From assembly GCF_000502955.1 (NCBI RefSeq), contig NZ_AYWO01000011.1, positions 166,881 through 206,212 of the forward strand: DNA of 39,332 nt, in the 5' to 3' direction. Each line of letters starts with the position of its first letter. Position 1 is the stretch's first letter. The position numbers were made by a program, and so were the translations under genes. Below, piece after piece: positions 8,191 to 15,830 of this stretch. The DNA is from Mesorhizobium sp. LNHC252B00. Lineage in GTDB: Bacteria; Pseudomonadota; Alphaproteobacteria; Rhizobiales; Rhizobiaceae. The notes under the pieces were generated by a model, which saw only the letters and a list, made by a program, of their open reading frames with translations, was not told the DNA's origin and did no database searches.

Positions 8191-8961
8191 TTGATGTGCG
8201 GCCGGAAACGCGGTGTTCGCGCCGCTATGCGATCCGGCCGCCGGGACAATGAGACGATGGACCTGCTTGGGCCAAAGCCACGGGATGGCGACAAGCCGAC
8301 GATGCGCTGGTTTCCGGTCTATGCCGGCCTGCGCGACGCCATCGTCAGCCACCGCATCGCACCGGGCACAAAACTACCCGAGGACGAACTCGCCTCGATC
8401 TATTCGGTGAGCCGCGCGGTAATACGCGCGGCGCTGCAGGCACTGTCGCATGACCGCTTGGCTCGGCTCGAGCCGAACCGCGGCGCGTTCGTCGCCCAGC
8501 CGACCAAGCAGGAAGCGCGCGAGGTGTTCGAAGCGCGGGCGCTGATCGAGCCCAAGGTCGCGGCGCTTGCCGCCGAAGTGGCAAAGCCGGCCGAGGTCGC
8601 GCAACTGCGGCTTCATCTCGAAAAAGAGCACGAGGCCCTGCATGCCGGCCGCGACAGCGACGCCATTATGCTGTCGGCAAAATTCCATATCGGCATCGCC
8701 GAAATCGCCGGCCATTCTATCCTGACCGGCTTCGTCAAAGACCTGCTGTCGCGGTCGTCGCTGATCATCGCGCTCTACTGGCGCCGCCGCGACACCACCT
8801 GCGAAAGCCACGCCCATCACGCCCTCGTCGATGCCATCGAAAAGCACGACGCACAAAACGCGTCCGACCTGATGCGAAGCCATCTCGTCGAACTTCTGTC
8901 GGGCCTTGATCTGTCGCTTGGCGAGAAGAAGCCCGAGAGCCTGTCGGACATCTTGCGCTGA
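8191..8961 (+). CDS. GntR family transcriptional regulator, FCD type
   Basis: This DNA-binding regulator has an N-terminal winged helix (GLRDAIVSHRIAPGTKLPED, then IYSVSRAVIRAALQALSHD and LEPNRGAFVAQP). It is followed by an all-helical FCD effector domain with the expected polar residues (EARALIEP, KFHIGIAEIAGH, HHALVDAIEKHD). The longest frame starts at TTG 8191; ATG at 8227 or 8257 is more likely because transcription from the O3-associated promoter would begin near the TTG. FCD regulators usually respond to small organic acids or amino-acid-like ligands. Position after the transporter and racemase, and the shared palindromes, make it the probable local regulator. Confidence 0.9.
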   Translation: MMCGRKRGVRAAMRSGRRDNETMDLLGPKPRDGDKPTMRWFPVYAGLRDAIVSHRIAPGTKLPEDELASIYSVSRAVIRAALQALSHDRLARLEPNRGAFVAQPTKQEAREVFEARALIEPKVAALAAEVAKPAEVAQLRLHLEKEHEALHAGRDSDAIMLSAKFHIGIAEIAGHSILTGFVKDLLSRSSLIIALYWRRRDTTCESHAHHALVDAIEKHDAQNASDLMRSHLVELLSGLDLSLGEKKPESLSDILR

Positions 8962-8993
8962 TCTGCGCTGTCAAACTCTTCGCCAAGCTTCGC

Positions 8994-9204
8994 ATTCGGT
9001 GCGCGTGCTCGGCAAGCTGTTCCGCCGCCTGTTCCTCTCCCGGTTGGTCGCGCTGCACGACGCTAGCCGGCTCGCCTTCTTCGGCGCAATTGCTCATCTC
9101 GCGGAACGGGGGCATTCCTGCGCCACCTGTCGCCGGTCCGGAAGAAGTGCTGGGTGGTCTACGCCAAGGCGCCCTCCGCCGGCCCGGAGGCGGTGCTCGC
9201 CTAG
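8994..9204 (+). pseudogene. IS91-family transposase remnant
   Basis: The frame from 8994 reads SVRVLGKLFRRLFLSRL then LVALHDASRLAFFGAI. After a frame change near 9105-9112 it continues as AFLRHLSPVRKKCWVVYAKA and PSAGPEAVLA before a TAG. These are consecutive conserved blocks of IS91-type transposases (the usual text is WVVYAKRPFAGPEAVLAYLARYTHR). Only about 70 residues of roughly 380 remain, broken by one frameshift. No element ends were identified. Confidence 0.8.
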
Positions 9205-9912
9205 CCTCCATAACCAAAGTGGCGGAACTCGGGGGCGGCTATGGGATCGAGTTCCGTGGACCGGCCCAAGTGGGGCCGATTGAGCCGGAAGTTCCCATGA
9301 GAAGGTAGCGCAGTGTTCCCGCGCCGCTTCTTCATGCGGCTCCGGAGGGGCGCTCGATATTTCGCAACTGCTTGAAATCGGCGGCCGATGGCCTGACTTT
9401 TATGCTTTGAGCGACTGAGAACTGGGCCTGTCAGGCCCGGCGCGATGCAACGACCGCTTCGGCCAAGACGGTGCTGCTCTTGTGCCCGCCGAGCCGGCGC
9501 AGCGGTTCGTTTGAAATAGTATCTCATCCCAGTGTGTGTGTGTGCACGCCGGGATTTGTTCAAGGCCATTGCCACGCTACTCAGATTGGTGGGAGCAGGA
9601 AGCTTTGTCTACATAGGCTTGCTTGCAGGGTTTCTTCGCGGCATCGAGCGGTCCGAAAATGGCTGTCTCCTCATCTGACTTTGCGGAAACAGTTTCGTGG
9701 TTGCGAGCAGGAACATCTCCAATCTCCGGGCGCGGAACTGAGGGCGGTTGGTCACCTGGTGCCCTCATGAAGCAACTCTGACGTTTGATCCTTATCATTG
9801 TGCGATGCCAAAGCCGCTGCGTGAGCCAATGCGGGCGACGCTAGCAAGGTGGAACAATCCGACAGCCGGCGAGTTTCTAAGACGAAGGGCGATCTGTTTC
9901 GGAGGAAACGGG
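9205..9912. other. Non-coding stretch with small hairpin and TG repeat
   Basis: No recognisable gene. It contains a short hairpin GGGCCT-GTC-AGGCCC at 9424-9438 without a T run and a TG dinucleotide run at about 9532-9542. The end of the stretch holds the ribosome site of the DUF6600 gene. Open frames here have no protein-like character. Confidence 0.4.
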
Positions 9913-11319
9913 ATGAAACGCGTCCTTGCCCAAAATGCGGTTCGACTGATGCTGAGCGGCGTAGCCGCCTGTCTACTCACGGTCGTCGAGATTCCAAACC
10001 CGATTACGCCATTGTTGCTTGTGTCCGAGGCAAGGGCTGCCACCGTTTCGATCAGCACATTCTACCAAGACTTGTCTCCCTATGGTGATTGGGTTTCGTA
10101 CCACGGTGCGACCGTTTTCGTGCCGGTTCATGTACGTGACGATTGGCGTCCGTATACCCTTGGACACTGGGTCTATACCGAGCAGTATGGCTGGCTCTGG
10201 GTATCCGACGAGCCATTCGGTTGGGCGACGTACCATTACGGCCGGTGGGGCTATGCCGACGATATCGGTTGGTACTGGGTTCCGGGGACTCGTTGGGCGC
10301 CAGCATGGGTGAGTTGGCGTCGTGAAAGGGAGCACATCATTTGGGCTCCGCTGCCGCCGCGCCGCGATCCGGATCTGATTTCAATCGAGGTGACCTTCGA
10401 CGCGACGCCGGATTTTTACTGGGTTGTGGTCCCTACCCGCGAATTCCTTGCTGCGGACATTTCTGTCGTCGTTATCCGTGATGAGCCGGAGTTTGTGCGC
10501 ATTGTCGAGGCGGCCGAGCCGGCCGGCGACGTGACGATCCAGAACAACGTGGTGATCAACAAAGTCGTTGATGTTGATGTGATCGAAAAGGAGACGAACC
10601 AGAAGGTGACTGCCGTCAAGGTCAGCAAGACCGAAGCACCCGAGCAGTCCGGCAAATTGGAAAACGATACGGTCGCGGTCTTTGAAGGTGAGGTGAAAGC
10701 CGACCCCAAGGCCAAACCAGCCAAGCTCAAAGACATCGAGGAGGTGAAGCAGGTTCAGGCTAGCCGGAAATCGAAGCCGACCGAAGGCGCAGCAAAGACC
10801 GAACAGGCCCAGCCGGAACAGGCGGCCAAGCCTGAGAAGCCGACAACCCAGGAGCAGCCCGCGGCCGAGCAGCAGGCCGAGCCCGGCAAGGCGGCCAAGC
10901 CTGAGAAGCCGAAGGCCAAGAAGCAGCCCGCCGCCGAGCAGCAGCAGGCCCAGCCGGAACAGGCGGCCAAGCCTGAGAAGCCGAAGGCCAAGAAGCAGCC
11001 GGCCGCCGAGCCGCAGCAGGCCGAGCCAGAGCAAGCGGCCAAGCCTGAGAAGCGGAAGGCCAAGAAGCAGCCCGCCGCCGAGCCGCAGCAGGCCGAGCCA
11101 GAGCAAGCGGCCAAGCCTCAGAAGCCGAAGGCCAAGAAGCAGCCCGCCGCCGAGCAGCAGCAGGCCGAGCCCGAGCAGGCGGCCAAGCCTGAGAAGCCGA
11201 AGGGCAAGAAGCAGCCGGCCGCCGAGCAGCAGCAGGCCGAGCCCGAGCAGGCGGCCAAACCCAAGCCACAGAAGCAAAAAAACAAGGCGTGCGATCCGCA
11301 GACTGACGCGAACTGCTAG
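9913..11319 (+). CDS. DUF6600 protein with repetitive Lys/Ala/Pro/Gln tail
   Basis: The start at 9913 is chosen because GGAGGAAA lies just before it and the product then begins with a signal peptide (MKRVLAQNAVRL, hydrophobic core, likely cleavage after SEARA). The longer frame from 9748 lacks both. Residues 40-140 hold the aromatic DUF6600 domain, full of W, Y and G (YGDWVSY, GHWVYTEQYGWLWVSDEPFG, WGYADDIGWYWVPG). The middle is acidic and valine-rich. The last 170 residues are a low-complexity tail with six near-identical 24-residue units. The protein is probably secreted or periplasmic; the basic, Pro-rich tail could span or bind the cell wall or polyanionic surface material. Function unknown. 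Confidence 0.88.
   Translation: MKRVLAQNAVRLMLSGVAACLLTVVEIPNPITPLLLVSEARAATVSISTFYQDLSPYGDWVSYHGATVFVPVHVRDDWRPYTLGHWVYTEQYGWLWVSDEPFGWATYHYGRWGYADDIGWYWVPGTRWAPAWVSWRREREHIIWAPLPPRRDPDLISIEVTFDATPDFYWVVVPTREFLAADISVVVIRDEPEFVRIVEAAEPAGDVTIQNNVVINKVVDVDVIEKETNQKVTAVKVSKTEAPEQSGKLENDTVAVFEGEVKADPKAKPAKLKDIEEVKQVQASRKSKPTEGAAKTEQAQPEQAAKPEKPTTQEQPAAEQQAEPGKAAKPEKPKAKKQPAAEQQQAQPEQAAKPEKPKAKKQPAAEPQQAEPEQAAKPEKRKAKKQPAAEPQQAEPEQAAKPQKPKAKKQPAAEQQQAEPEQAAKPEKPKGKKQPAAEQQQAEPEQAAKPKPQKQKNKACDPQTDANC
10822..11250 (+). repeat. In-frame 72-bp tandem repeat, six units
   Basis: Six consecutive units, the first 69 bp and the others 72 bp, each encode a variant of AAKPEKPKAKKQPAAEQQQA plus four residues, then a partial seventh. 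Units keep the reading frame. Differences between units are single codons (E/Q, P/R, A/G), which indicates recent copy-number change by slippage or recombination. Confidence 0.9.
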
Positions 11320-11325
11320 CTGTGC

Positions 11326-11357
11326 GCGGCACCGCGATTATTCCATCGCGGTGCCGC
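11326..11357 (+). terminator. Strong hairpin after DUF6600 gene
   Basis: A perfect 13-bp inverted repeat GCGGCACCGCGAT / ATCGCGGTGCCGC with a six-base loop starts seven bases after the DUF6600 stop. No T run follows on the plus strand. It is a likely transcript end or 3' stabiliser. Confidence 0.65.
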
Positions 11358-11580
11358 TGAATGCGCGAAAAGCCGCGATCCTCGCCACTTTCCTTCGCTG
11401 CCGCCTGCTCTCCTCTATATCGGCTGGAAGCGCGGAACGCCCGTCAACGAACACAGGGTAAGCATGCAAGCCGAAGAGGGTGAGACGTCACCTCGCGCCC
11501 GAGGCTATTTCGAAAAGCCTGACATTGTCTGTTACCCATCCTAGGTTTGTATCGGCAGAGGTCCTTATCCAGAAACGGCC

Positions 11581-11805
11581 ATGAGCACCCGCGGTGCCGA
11601 CTTTCTATACAAATGGATTTCCGAACATATGCCGGAAGGGCCAACCGACGACCCGGGCCGGCTTGTGACCGATATGGCAGACCAGGCCCTGCGGGCGGCC
11701 GCCATCGAAGGCATCCCAATTCAGGAGATCGATGAAGAGATCGGGAGCGTCTATGAAGTGATCATTCATGCCGTTGAACATCGCGACGGCGGTCTCGCGG
11801 ATTAA
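11581..11805 (+). CDS. DUF768 small protein
   Basis: A 74-residue acidic protein beginning MSTRGADFLYKWISEHMPE. The opening MSTRG..FL.KW...H is what I recognise for DUF768, a family found mostly in Mesorhizobium with many paralogs per genome. It has no signal peptide or membrane segment, so it is probably cytosolic. The ribosome site is weak. Function unknown; useful mainly as a taxonomic marker. Confidence 0.8.
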   Translation: MSTRGADFLYKWISEHMPEGPTDDPGRLVTDMADQALRAAAIEGIPIQEIDEEIGSVYEVIIHAVEHRDGGLAD

Positions 11806-11946
11806 AGATTTTGTGGTTGCCTCCGGCGGCTCGCGGTCGCGACGAGGCTGCAGATATGGACTATTGAGTTTTGAGCAGGTGGCAGCAGCGCGCCTGTCTT
11901 TCCCCCGACTCGCCATATCTAAAATTTTCTAAATTAGCTATGCCTT

Positions 11947-13050
11947 ATGGAACTTTGGTGCGGGCGTTTCATTTTCATCCGCATGCGAGCCTCTGTGATC
12001 CAACGCGTCGGGACGGGAGTGAACGCGTCGCCGCGCTACTCGCTGGTCCTGCCGATATATAATGAAGAACAAGTGCTGCCGCGACTGATCGAACGGATCA
12101 GGTCACTGATCAGTCGGCTGGACGGAGAGACTGAGGCGATTTTTGTCGATGACGGTAGCTATGACGGCAGCGTCAAATACCTTCGGCGGGTGGTCACCGC
12201 CGAACCTCGCTTCCGGCTTATCGAGCTTTCCCGTAATTTCGGACACCAGATTGCGATCACGGCTGGCATGGATGCTGCCGCGGGTGATGCAGTCATCGTC
12301 ATGGATGCCGACCTGCAAGATCCACCGGAGGTCGTTCTTGATCTCGTGGCGAAGTGGAAGGAAGGTTTCGAGATCGTCTACGCCCGCCGTGTCAAGCGCG
12401 AGGGCGAATCCTGGTTCAAGCGGCTTAGCGCCGATCTTTTCTACCGTTTCCTCGAGAAGATGACGTCGGTCAACATCCCACGCAACGTCGGGGACTTCCG
12501 TCTGGTCGGCCGCCATGCGCTGGACGTCTTCAAACACATGCCTGAACACGATCGCTTCGTGAGGGGCATGTTCGGCTGGATGGGATTCAAGCAAGCGGGA
12601 GTGCCATTCGAACGCCCCCCGAGGACCATCGGCCAGACCAAATACCCTTTCTGGAAGATGATGCACCTTGCTGTCCACGCCATTGTCAGCTTCTCGGAAA
12701 AGCCGCTTCACTTTGCGCTTTGGGGCGGATCGGCCATTTCTGCACTTGCGCTGGCCTTTGGCGCTTATGCCGTCTTCGCCTGGATTTTTGAAACCGGCGT
12801 CATTGCCGGCTGGACGTCTACCATTGTGATCGTATCGTTCCTGTGCGGCATCAATCTTTTCATGACAGGCGTGGTCGGCCTCTATGTCGGTAGCATCCAC
12901 GCCGAAGTGAAACGCCGCCCTCTTTACGTGATCGATCGGCTTACCGGCTTCGACGAGCCGGTGCGTGCCATCGCTGGTGGGAGCCGGAGATCGTTTCGCA
13001 AGCCTAAGAACGGAGCCGCTCCCAGTGTCCGAACTCTTCGACAGCTATAG
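11947..13050 (+). CDS. Family 2 glycosyltransferase, polyprenyl-phosphate sugar synthase type
   Basis: The product transfers a sugar from a nucleotide donor to a membrane lipid phosphate, in the manner of GtrB, ArnC and DPM1. The GT-A fold is clear: YSLVLPIYNEEQVLP at residues 31-45, AIFVDDGSYDGS at 64-75 and the metal-binding VIVMDADLQDPPE at 116-128. Two C-terminal transmembrane helices (about residues 258-315) anchor it, as in GtrB. The start is uncertain: ATG 11947, ATG 11983 and GTG 12019 are all possible and none has a good ribosome site. The methyltransferase gene overlaps its end by 26 bases and a GtrA gene follows, so the three genes are probably cotranscribed. Confidence 0.9.
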   Translation: MELWCGRFIFIRMRASVIQRVGTGVNASPRYSLVLPIYNEEQVLPRLIERIRSLISRLDGETEAIFVDDGSYDGSVKYLRRVVTAEPRFRLIELSRNFGHQIAITAGMDAAAGDAVIVMDADLQDPPEVVLDLVAKWKEGFEIVYARRVKREGESWFKRLSADLFYRFLEKMTSVNIPRNVGDFRLVGRHALDVFKHMPEHDRFVRGMFGWMGFKQAGVPFERPPRTIGQTKYPFWKMMHLAVHAIVSFSEKPLHFALWGGSAISALALAFGAYAVFAWIFETGVIAGWTSTIVIVSFLCGINLFMTGVVGLYVGSIHAEVKRRPLYVIDRLTGFDEPVRAIAGGSRRSFRKPKNGAAPSVRTLRQL

Positions 13051-13717
13051 ATCCAGTTATGGAGAGACGATCGATGCGTCGATCCGCTTTTCCGGACTCA
13101 AGCACGCATTCTTTTTGGTCGCAAAGGCCGACCTGCTGCGACGCCTAGTCGCCGAGCGAGGACTTCGTCGACGGGGAGCCATGCTGCGGGCGCTTGATGT
13201 GGGCTGCGGTGTCGGTTCGCTCCATCCTTATCTAGACGGCGCTTTCGAGCGCCTGGATGGCTGCGACGTCTCGCAGGAGTCGATCCAGCGCGCCAGCGAG
13301 GACAATCCGGGCGTCGTCTATAGGACATGCACCACGACGGCCCTGCCTTATGACGACTGCGTGTTCGACCTGGCTTTTGCCAGTTGTGTTGTTCATCATG
13401 TTTCGCCCGCATCCTGGCTCGATTTTTTTCGCGAGATGCGACGCGTCGTGCGGCAAGGCGGCGTCGCCTGCATCATCGAGCACAATCCCTATAATCCGCT
13501 GACGCGCCTGGCGGTGCTCCGATGTCCGTTTGACCAAGACGCGGTCCTGCTCAACGCGGTCAAAGCAGCGGCCCTCTTTCGACAAGCAGGCTTCAGGGAG
13601 GTTCGATGCGAGCATTTCCTGCTGCTCCCGTCGGCCGGCAGATTCGCCAGAAAGGTTGAGCGTGCCCTCGCGCCGCTGCCGCTTGGCGCCCAGTATGCGT
13701 GTAGTGCCCGTGTCTGA
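13025..13717 (+). CDS. Class I SAM-dependent methyltransferase
   Basis: This is a Rossmann-fold methyltransferase of about 230 residues starting at GTG 13025, inside the end of the glycosyltransferase gene. Motif I is ALDVGCGVGSLHPYL at residues 56-70. The acidic residue closing the next strand is in LDGCDVSQESI, motif II-like is DDCVFDLAFASCVVHHV, and motif III-like is VVRQGGVACIIEHNPYNP. The target is unknown; position between a lipid-sugar synthase and GtrA suggests a sugar or lipid-carrier intermediate. A longer frame extends upstream to 12965, but the product then overlaps its neighbour more deeply, so the shorter start is preferred. Confidence 0.87.
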   Translation: MSELFDSYRSSYGETIDASIRFSGLKHAFFLVAKADLLRRLVAERGLRRRGAMLRALDVGCGVGSLHPYLDGAFERLDGCDVSQESIQRASEDNPGVVYRTCTTTALPYDDCVFDLAFASCVVHHVSPASWLDFFREMRRVVRQGGVACIIEHNPYNPLTRLAVLRCPFDQDAVLLNAVKAAALFRQAGFREVRCEHFLLLPSAGRFARKVERALAPLPLGAQYACSARV

Positions 13718-14144
13718 ATTTCCGCGTACCGCTGGCACCGTCCTGAAGCTTCTGGCGCGCTTCGGCCTGGTCGGCGTCGCCGCCACAATCCTGTATGCCG
13801 CCTTGGCGGATGTCTTTGTCAAATCGGAACGGTTCGGCTTCAGCCCCGTTCAAGCGTCCCTTGCAGCATACGCAGCCGCAGCCTTGTTTTCCTATCTCGC
13901 GCACAGGTCAGTAACCTTCATGTCGCGCGGATTGCATAGATCAGAGGCTCCGCGTTTTCTCTTGCTGGCGGCGATCGGCTTGGCCATCGCCTATGGCGCG
14001 CCGGCGCTCTTGACGGCGAAGCTGGGCCTGCCGCTCATCTTTCCCATCATGATTACCTGCTTGCTTGTGCCCGCGATCAATTTCGTCGTGCTCCACCGAT
14101 GGGTCTTTGCAGAACACATTCCCGATCAGTCCGGCGATGGTTGA
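13695..14144 (+). CDS. GtrA family membrane protein
   Basis: A 149-residue protein with four hydrophobic segments. It opens like GtrA (LLARFGLVGVAATILYAALAD) and keeps the typical FSYLAHRSVTF after helix 2 and FVVLHRWVF at the end. GtrA-type proteins are thought to flip polyprenyl-phosphate-linked sugars across the inner membrane. The start at ATG 13695 overlaps the methyltransferase end; GTG 13704 and 13710 are alternatives. Pairing with the GT2 enzyme upstream is the classical GtrA/GtrB arrangement. Confidence 0.9.
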   Translation: MRVVPVSEFPRTAGTVLKLLARFGLVGVAATILYAALADVFVKSERFGFSPVQASLAAYAAAALFSYLAHRSVTFMSRGLHRSEAPRFLLLAAIGLAIAYGAPALLTAKLGLPLIFPIMITCLLVPAINFVVLHRWVFAEHIPDQSGDG

Positions 14145-14411
14145 CGCGTGATCGGCCAGAAAGATTCGTTCCAAAACAGTTCACCGTTTCACGGAAATGA
14201 TGAACTGCTCCAAGCCGCTTGCTGAAGCACGGCCCTTACGATTGGATGATGCCGGGCTCCGTTCAACCGTCGATCGCTTTGCCTTTAAGCCGTTGCTGGC
14301 AGCACATGTTGAACCATCCAAATCGCAGGATCGGTCGAGCGCCATGCCCGGGAGGGCCTGGCTGGTGTCACCACGCAGGAAGAGAGGCAATGAAGGCGGC
14401 ACTTGAAACCT

Positions 14412-15097
14412 GCGGGTGCTCACATTGACCAGCATCTGGACGATGAGCTGGCCTTGGCGCGCTTCGTACCGGCTCGCCGACATGGACGCCCAAAGCGTCA
14501 CGGACATAGCCATGGATGCAGGTTACGATGCGCCCGATGTGTTCGCCCGCGCCTCTCGGCGACGGTTCGGGCAATCGCCTTCGTCGCTCCGAATATCTCC
14601 CAGCTGTGGGTCGTGGCTTATGGCCTTCGGGGCCCCTCGACAACGCAAGCAACGAGCCCATGCAGATAATCTTTGACCACGACGATCCGTGATGTGGCGC
14701 CTACGCCGGTGGTGGTGATCGAGTATCGCGGGGACAGGGTGACGCCCGAAGACACCTTCCGGCGGTTCAGGGCCTGGCCCAAAGCGAATGGCTCGTCGCC
14801 GCTGACAAGCTCTACTTTCATGGTCTTCCGTTCCGAAAGGGAGCCGCCGTCCCAGACCGATCAGTCGATCGAGGCGAATGACGCGCTAATGAAAGCTGGC
14901 GTGATCCCGCCGGATGCTGCGCGGTGCTGCGCTAAAAAACGATCTCGAGCCCGCCGCGCTCTACCTCTATCGCTTGACTATTGGCCAACTGCGGGGAGGC
15001 ACGCGACTTCCCGATCTATTGCCAACGCCGGCTCTCCTCCATCCCGGAGGTGCAGGCACATGAGGCGAGCACGGAACTGTTGCTGCCGCTGAACTAG
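14412..15097 (+). pseudogene. Broken AraC-type regulator with GyrI-like domain
   Basis: Pieces of one gene lie in order in different frames. AHIDQHLDDELALARF matches the start of the AraC HTH domain. After a deletion, SVTDIAMDAGYDAPDVFAR and ASRRRFGQSPSSLR match the second HTH. RDVAPTPVVVIEYRGDRVTP matches the start of a GyrI-like effector domain. In a third frame, ARDFPIYCQRR and EASTELLLPLN match its conserved end. At least two frameshifts and loss of the first recognition helix mean it cannot be functional. It separates the plus-strand GtrA gene from the minus-strand genes. Confidence 0.75.
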
Positions 15098-15155
15098 GGC
15101 AACTCCAGAAAGTTGTGAAGCGGCTTTCCGTCCGGAATTGCGTCAATACAAAGAG

Positions 15156-15198
15156 CTAGGGCACTTCGCCGTTTCAGCGGAAAAGTGAAGTGCTCTAG
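15156..15198. terminator. Hairpin at the 3' end of the lectin-like gene
   Basis: CTAGGGCACTTC (15156-15167) pairs with GAAGTGCTCTAG (15187-15198) with one mismatch or wobble. The stem overlaps the minus-strand stop codon at 15195-15197. It is probably the terminator of the minus-strand gene pair. Confidence 0.5.
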
Positions 15199-15830
15199 CC
15201 GGCGTCCAGCCGGAACGACACCAATTTAATGGCGCGTTTGTAGATCTTGCTGGCGGCGGGGCTTGGCGGAATCCCGTCGCGATAGTCGAAAGTCACTTCG
15301 AGTACCTTTGCGCTGGCAAATGCTGCGTGCGGGATCGCGAACGAGATCGTCGTCGGGTCTTGGCTCGACAGTGTTACCTCGTGTACCCGAACTCCGTTCA
15401 CCGAGATCATTACCCTTTGTATGGTTTGTGGTGGACGAATGACGGCAGACATTTGTAGCGTGGCTGTAAACCCGTCGCGAAGCGAAGGTATTTCCAGCCT
15501 CAGCCGAGAGGTCTCGCCGAGCGAATGGGTTCCGTCGGCTACCGGCCCCGACCAACCGCAGACCATCATGCCGGCTGCTTGTTTGGCACCGTCGGACCGG
15601 AAAGATACCGTCTGCCCAGGAGTGTAGCTGCCAACCGCATCGCGATTGAGGCACGTCGTCGTGCGATCAATGTAATAGGCCCGATAATCAGCGTTGACAT
15701 CTGGATTGAGAGCGAGTGCGAGGATGATGATCTCGGACACGGCCAAAACCACCGCCAGCGCGTAGCCGCCAGTCGAGGCAGCACGGCCATAGGATGACAG
15801 GCCGTCAGACCAGGGCAAGATAGCCTCCAA
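15195..15830 (-). CDS. Membrane-anchored protein of unknown function, partner of PIG-V-like gene
   Basis: A 211-residue protein with one transmembrane segment near the N-terminus (about residues 22-41, YALAVVLAVSEIIILALAL), then a soluble, beta-rich part facing outward. The soluble part resembles a jelly-roll or carbohydrate-binding fold in pattern (LRLEIPSLRDGFTATLQMS, VMISVNGVRVHEVTLSS, KVLEVTFDYRDG), but I cannot assign a family. The gene overlaps the upstream mannosyltransferase-like gene by 26 bases, so the two are almost certainly cotranslated and act together, perhaps as substrate or product binder for the glycosyl transfer. Confidence 0.75.
   Translation of the reverse strand: MEAILPWSDGLSSYGRAASTGGYALAVVLAVSEIIILALALNPDVNADYRAYYIDRTTTCLNRDAVGSYTPGQTVSFRSDGAKQAAGMMVCGWSGPVADGTHSLGETSRLRLEIPSLRDGFTATLQMSAVIRPPQTIQRVMISVNGVRVHEVTLSSQDPTTISFAIPHAAFASAKVLEVTFDYRDGIPPSPAASKIYKRAIKLVSFRLDAG

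Noticed and set aside
8906..9283. Single 125-codon frame read as a novel small gene
   Set aside because: Its middle is IS91 transposase sequence and the next transposase block continues in another frame, so it is transposon debris.
10822..11250. Regular spacing considered as a CRISPR array
   Set aside because: Units are contiguous, in frame and coding, with no unique spacers.
10381..11277. Minus-strand Leu/Gly-rich frame opposite the DUF6600 tail
   Set aside because: It is the reverse reading of the 72-bp repeats, which forces a pseudo-membrane-protein pattern.
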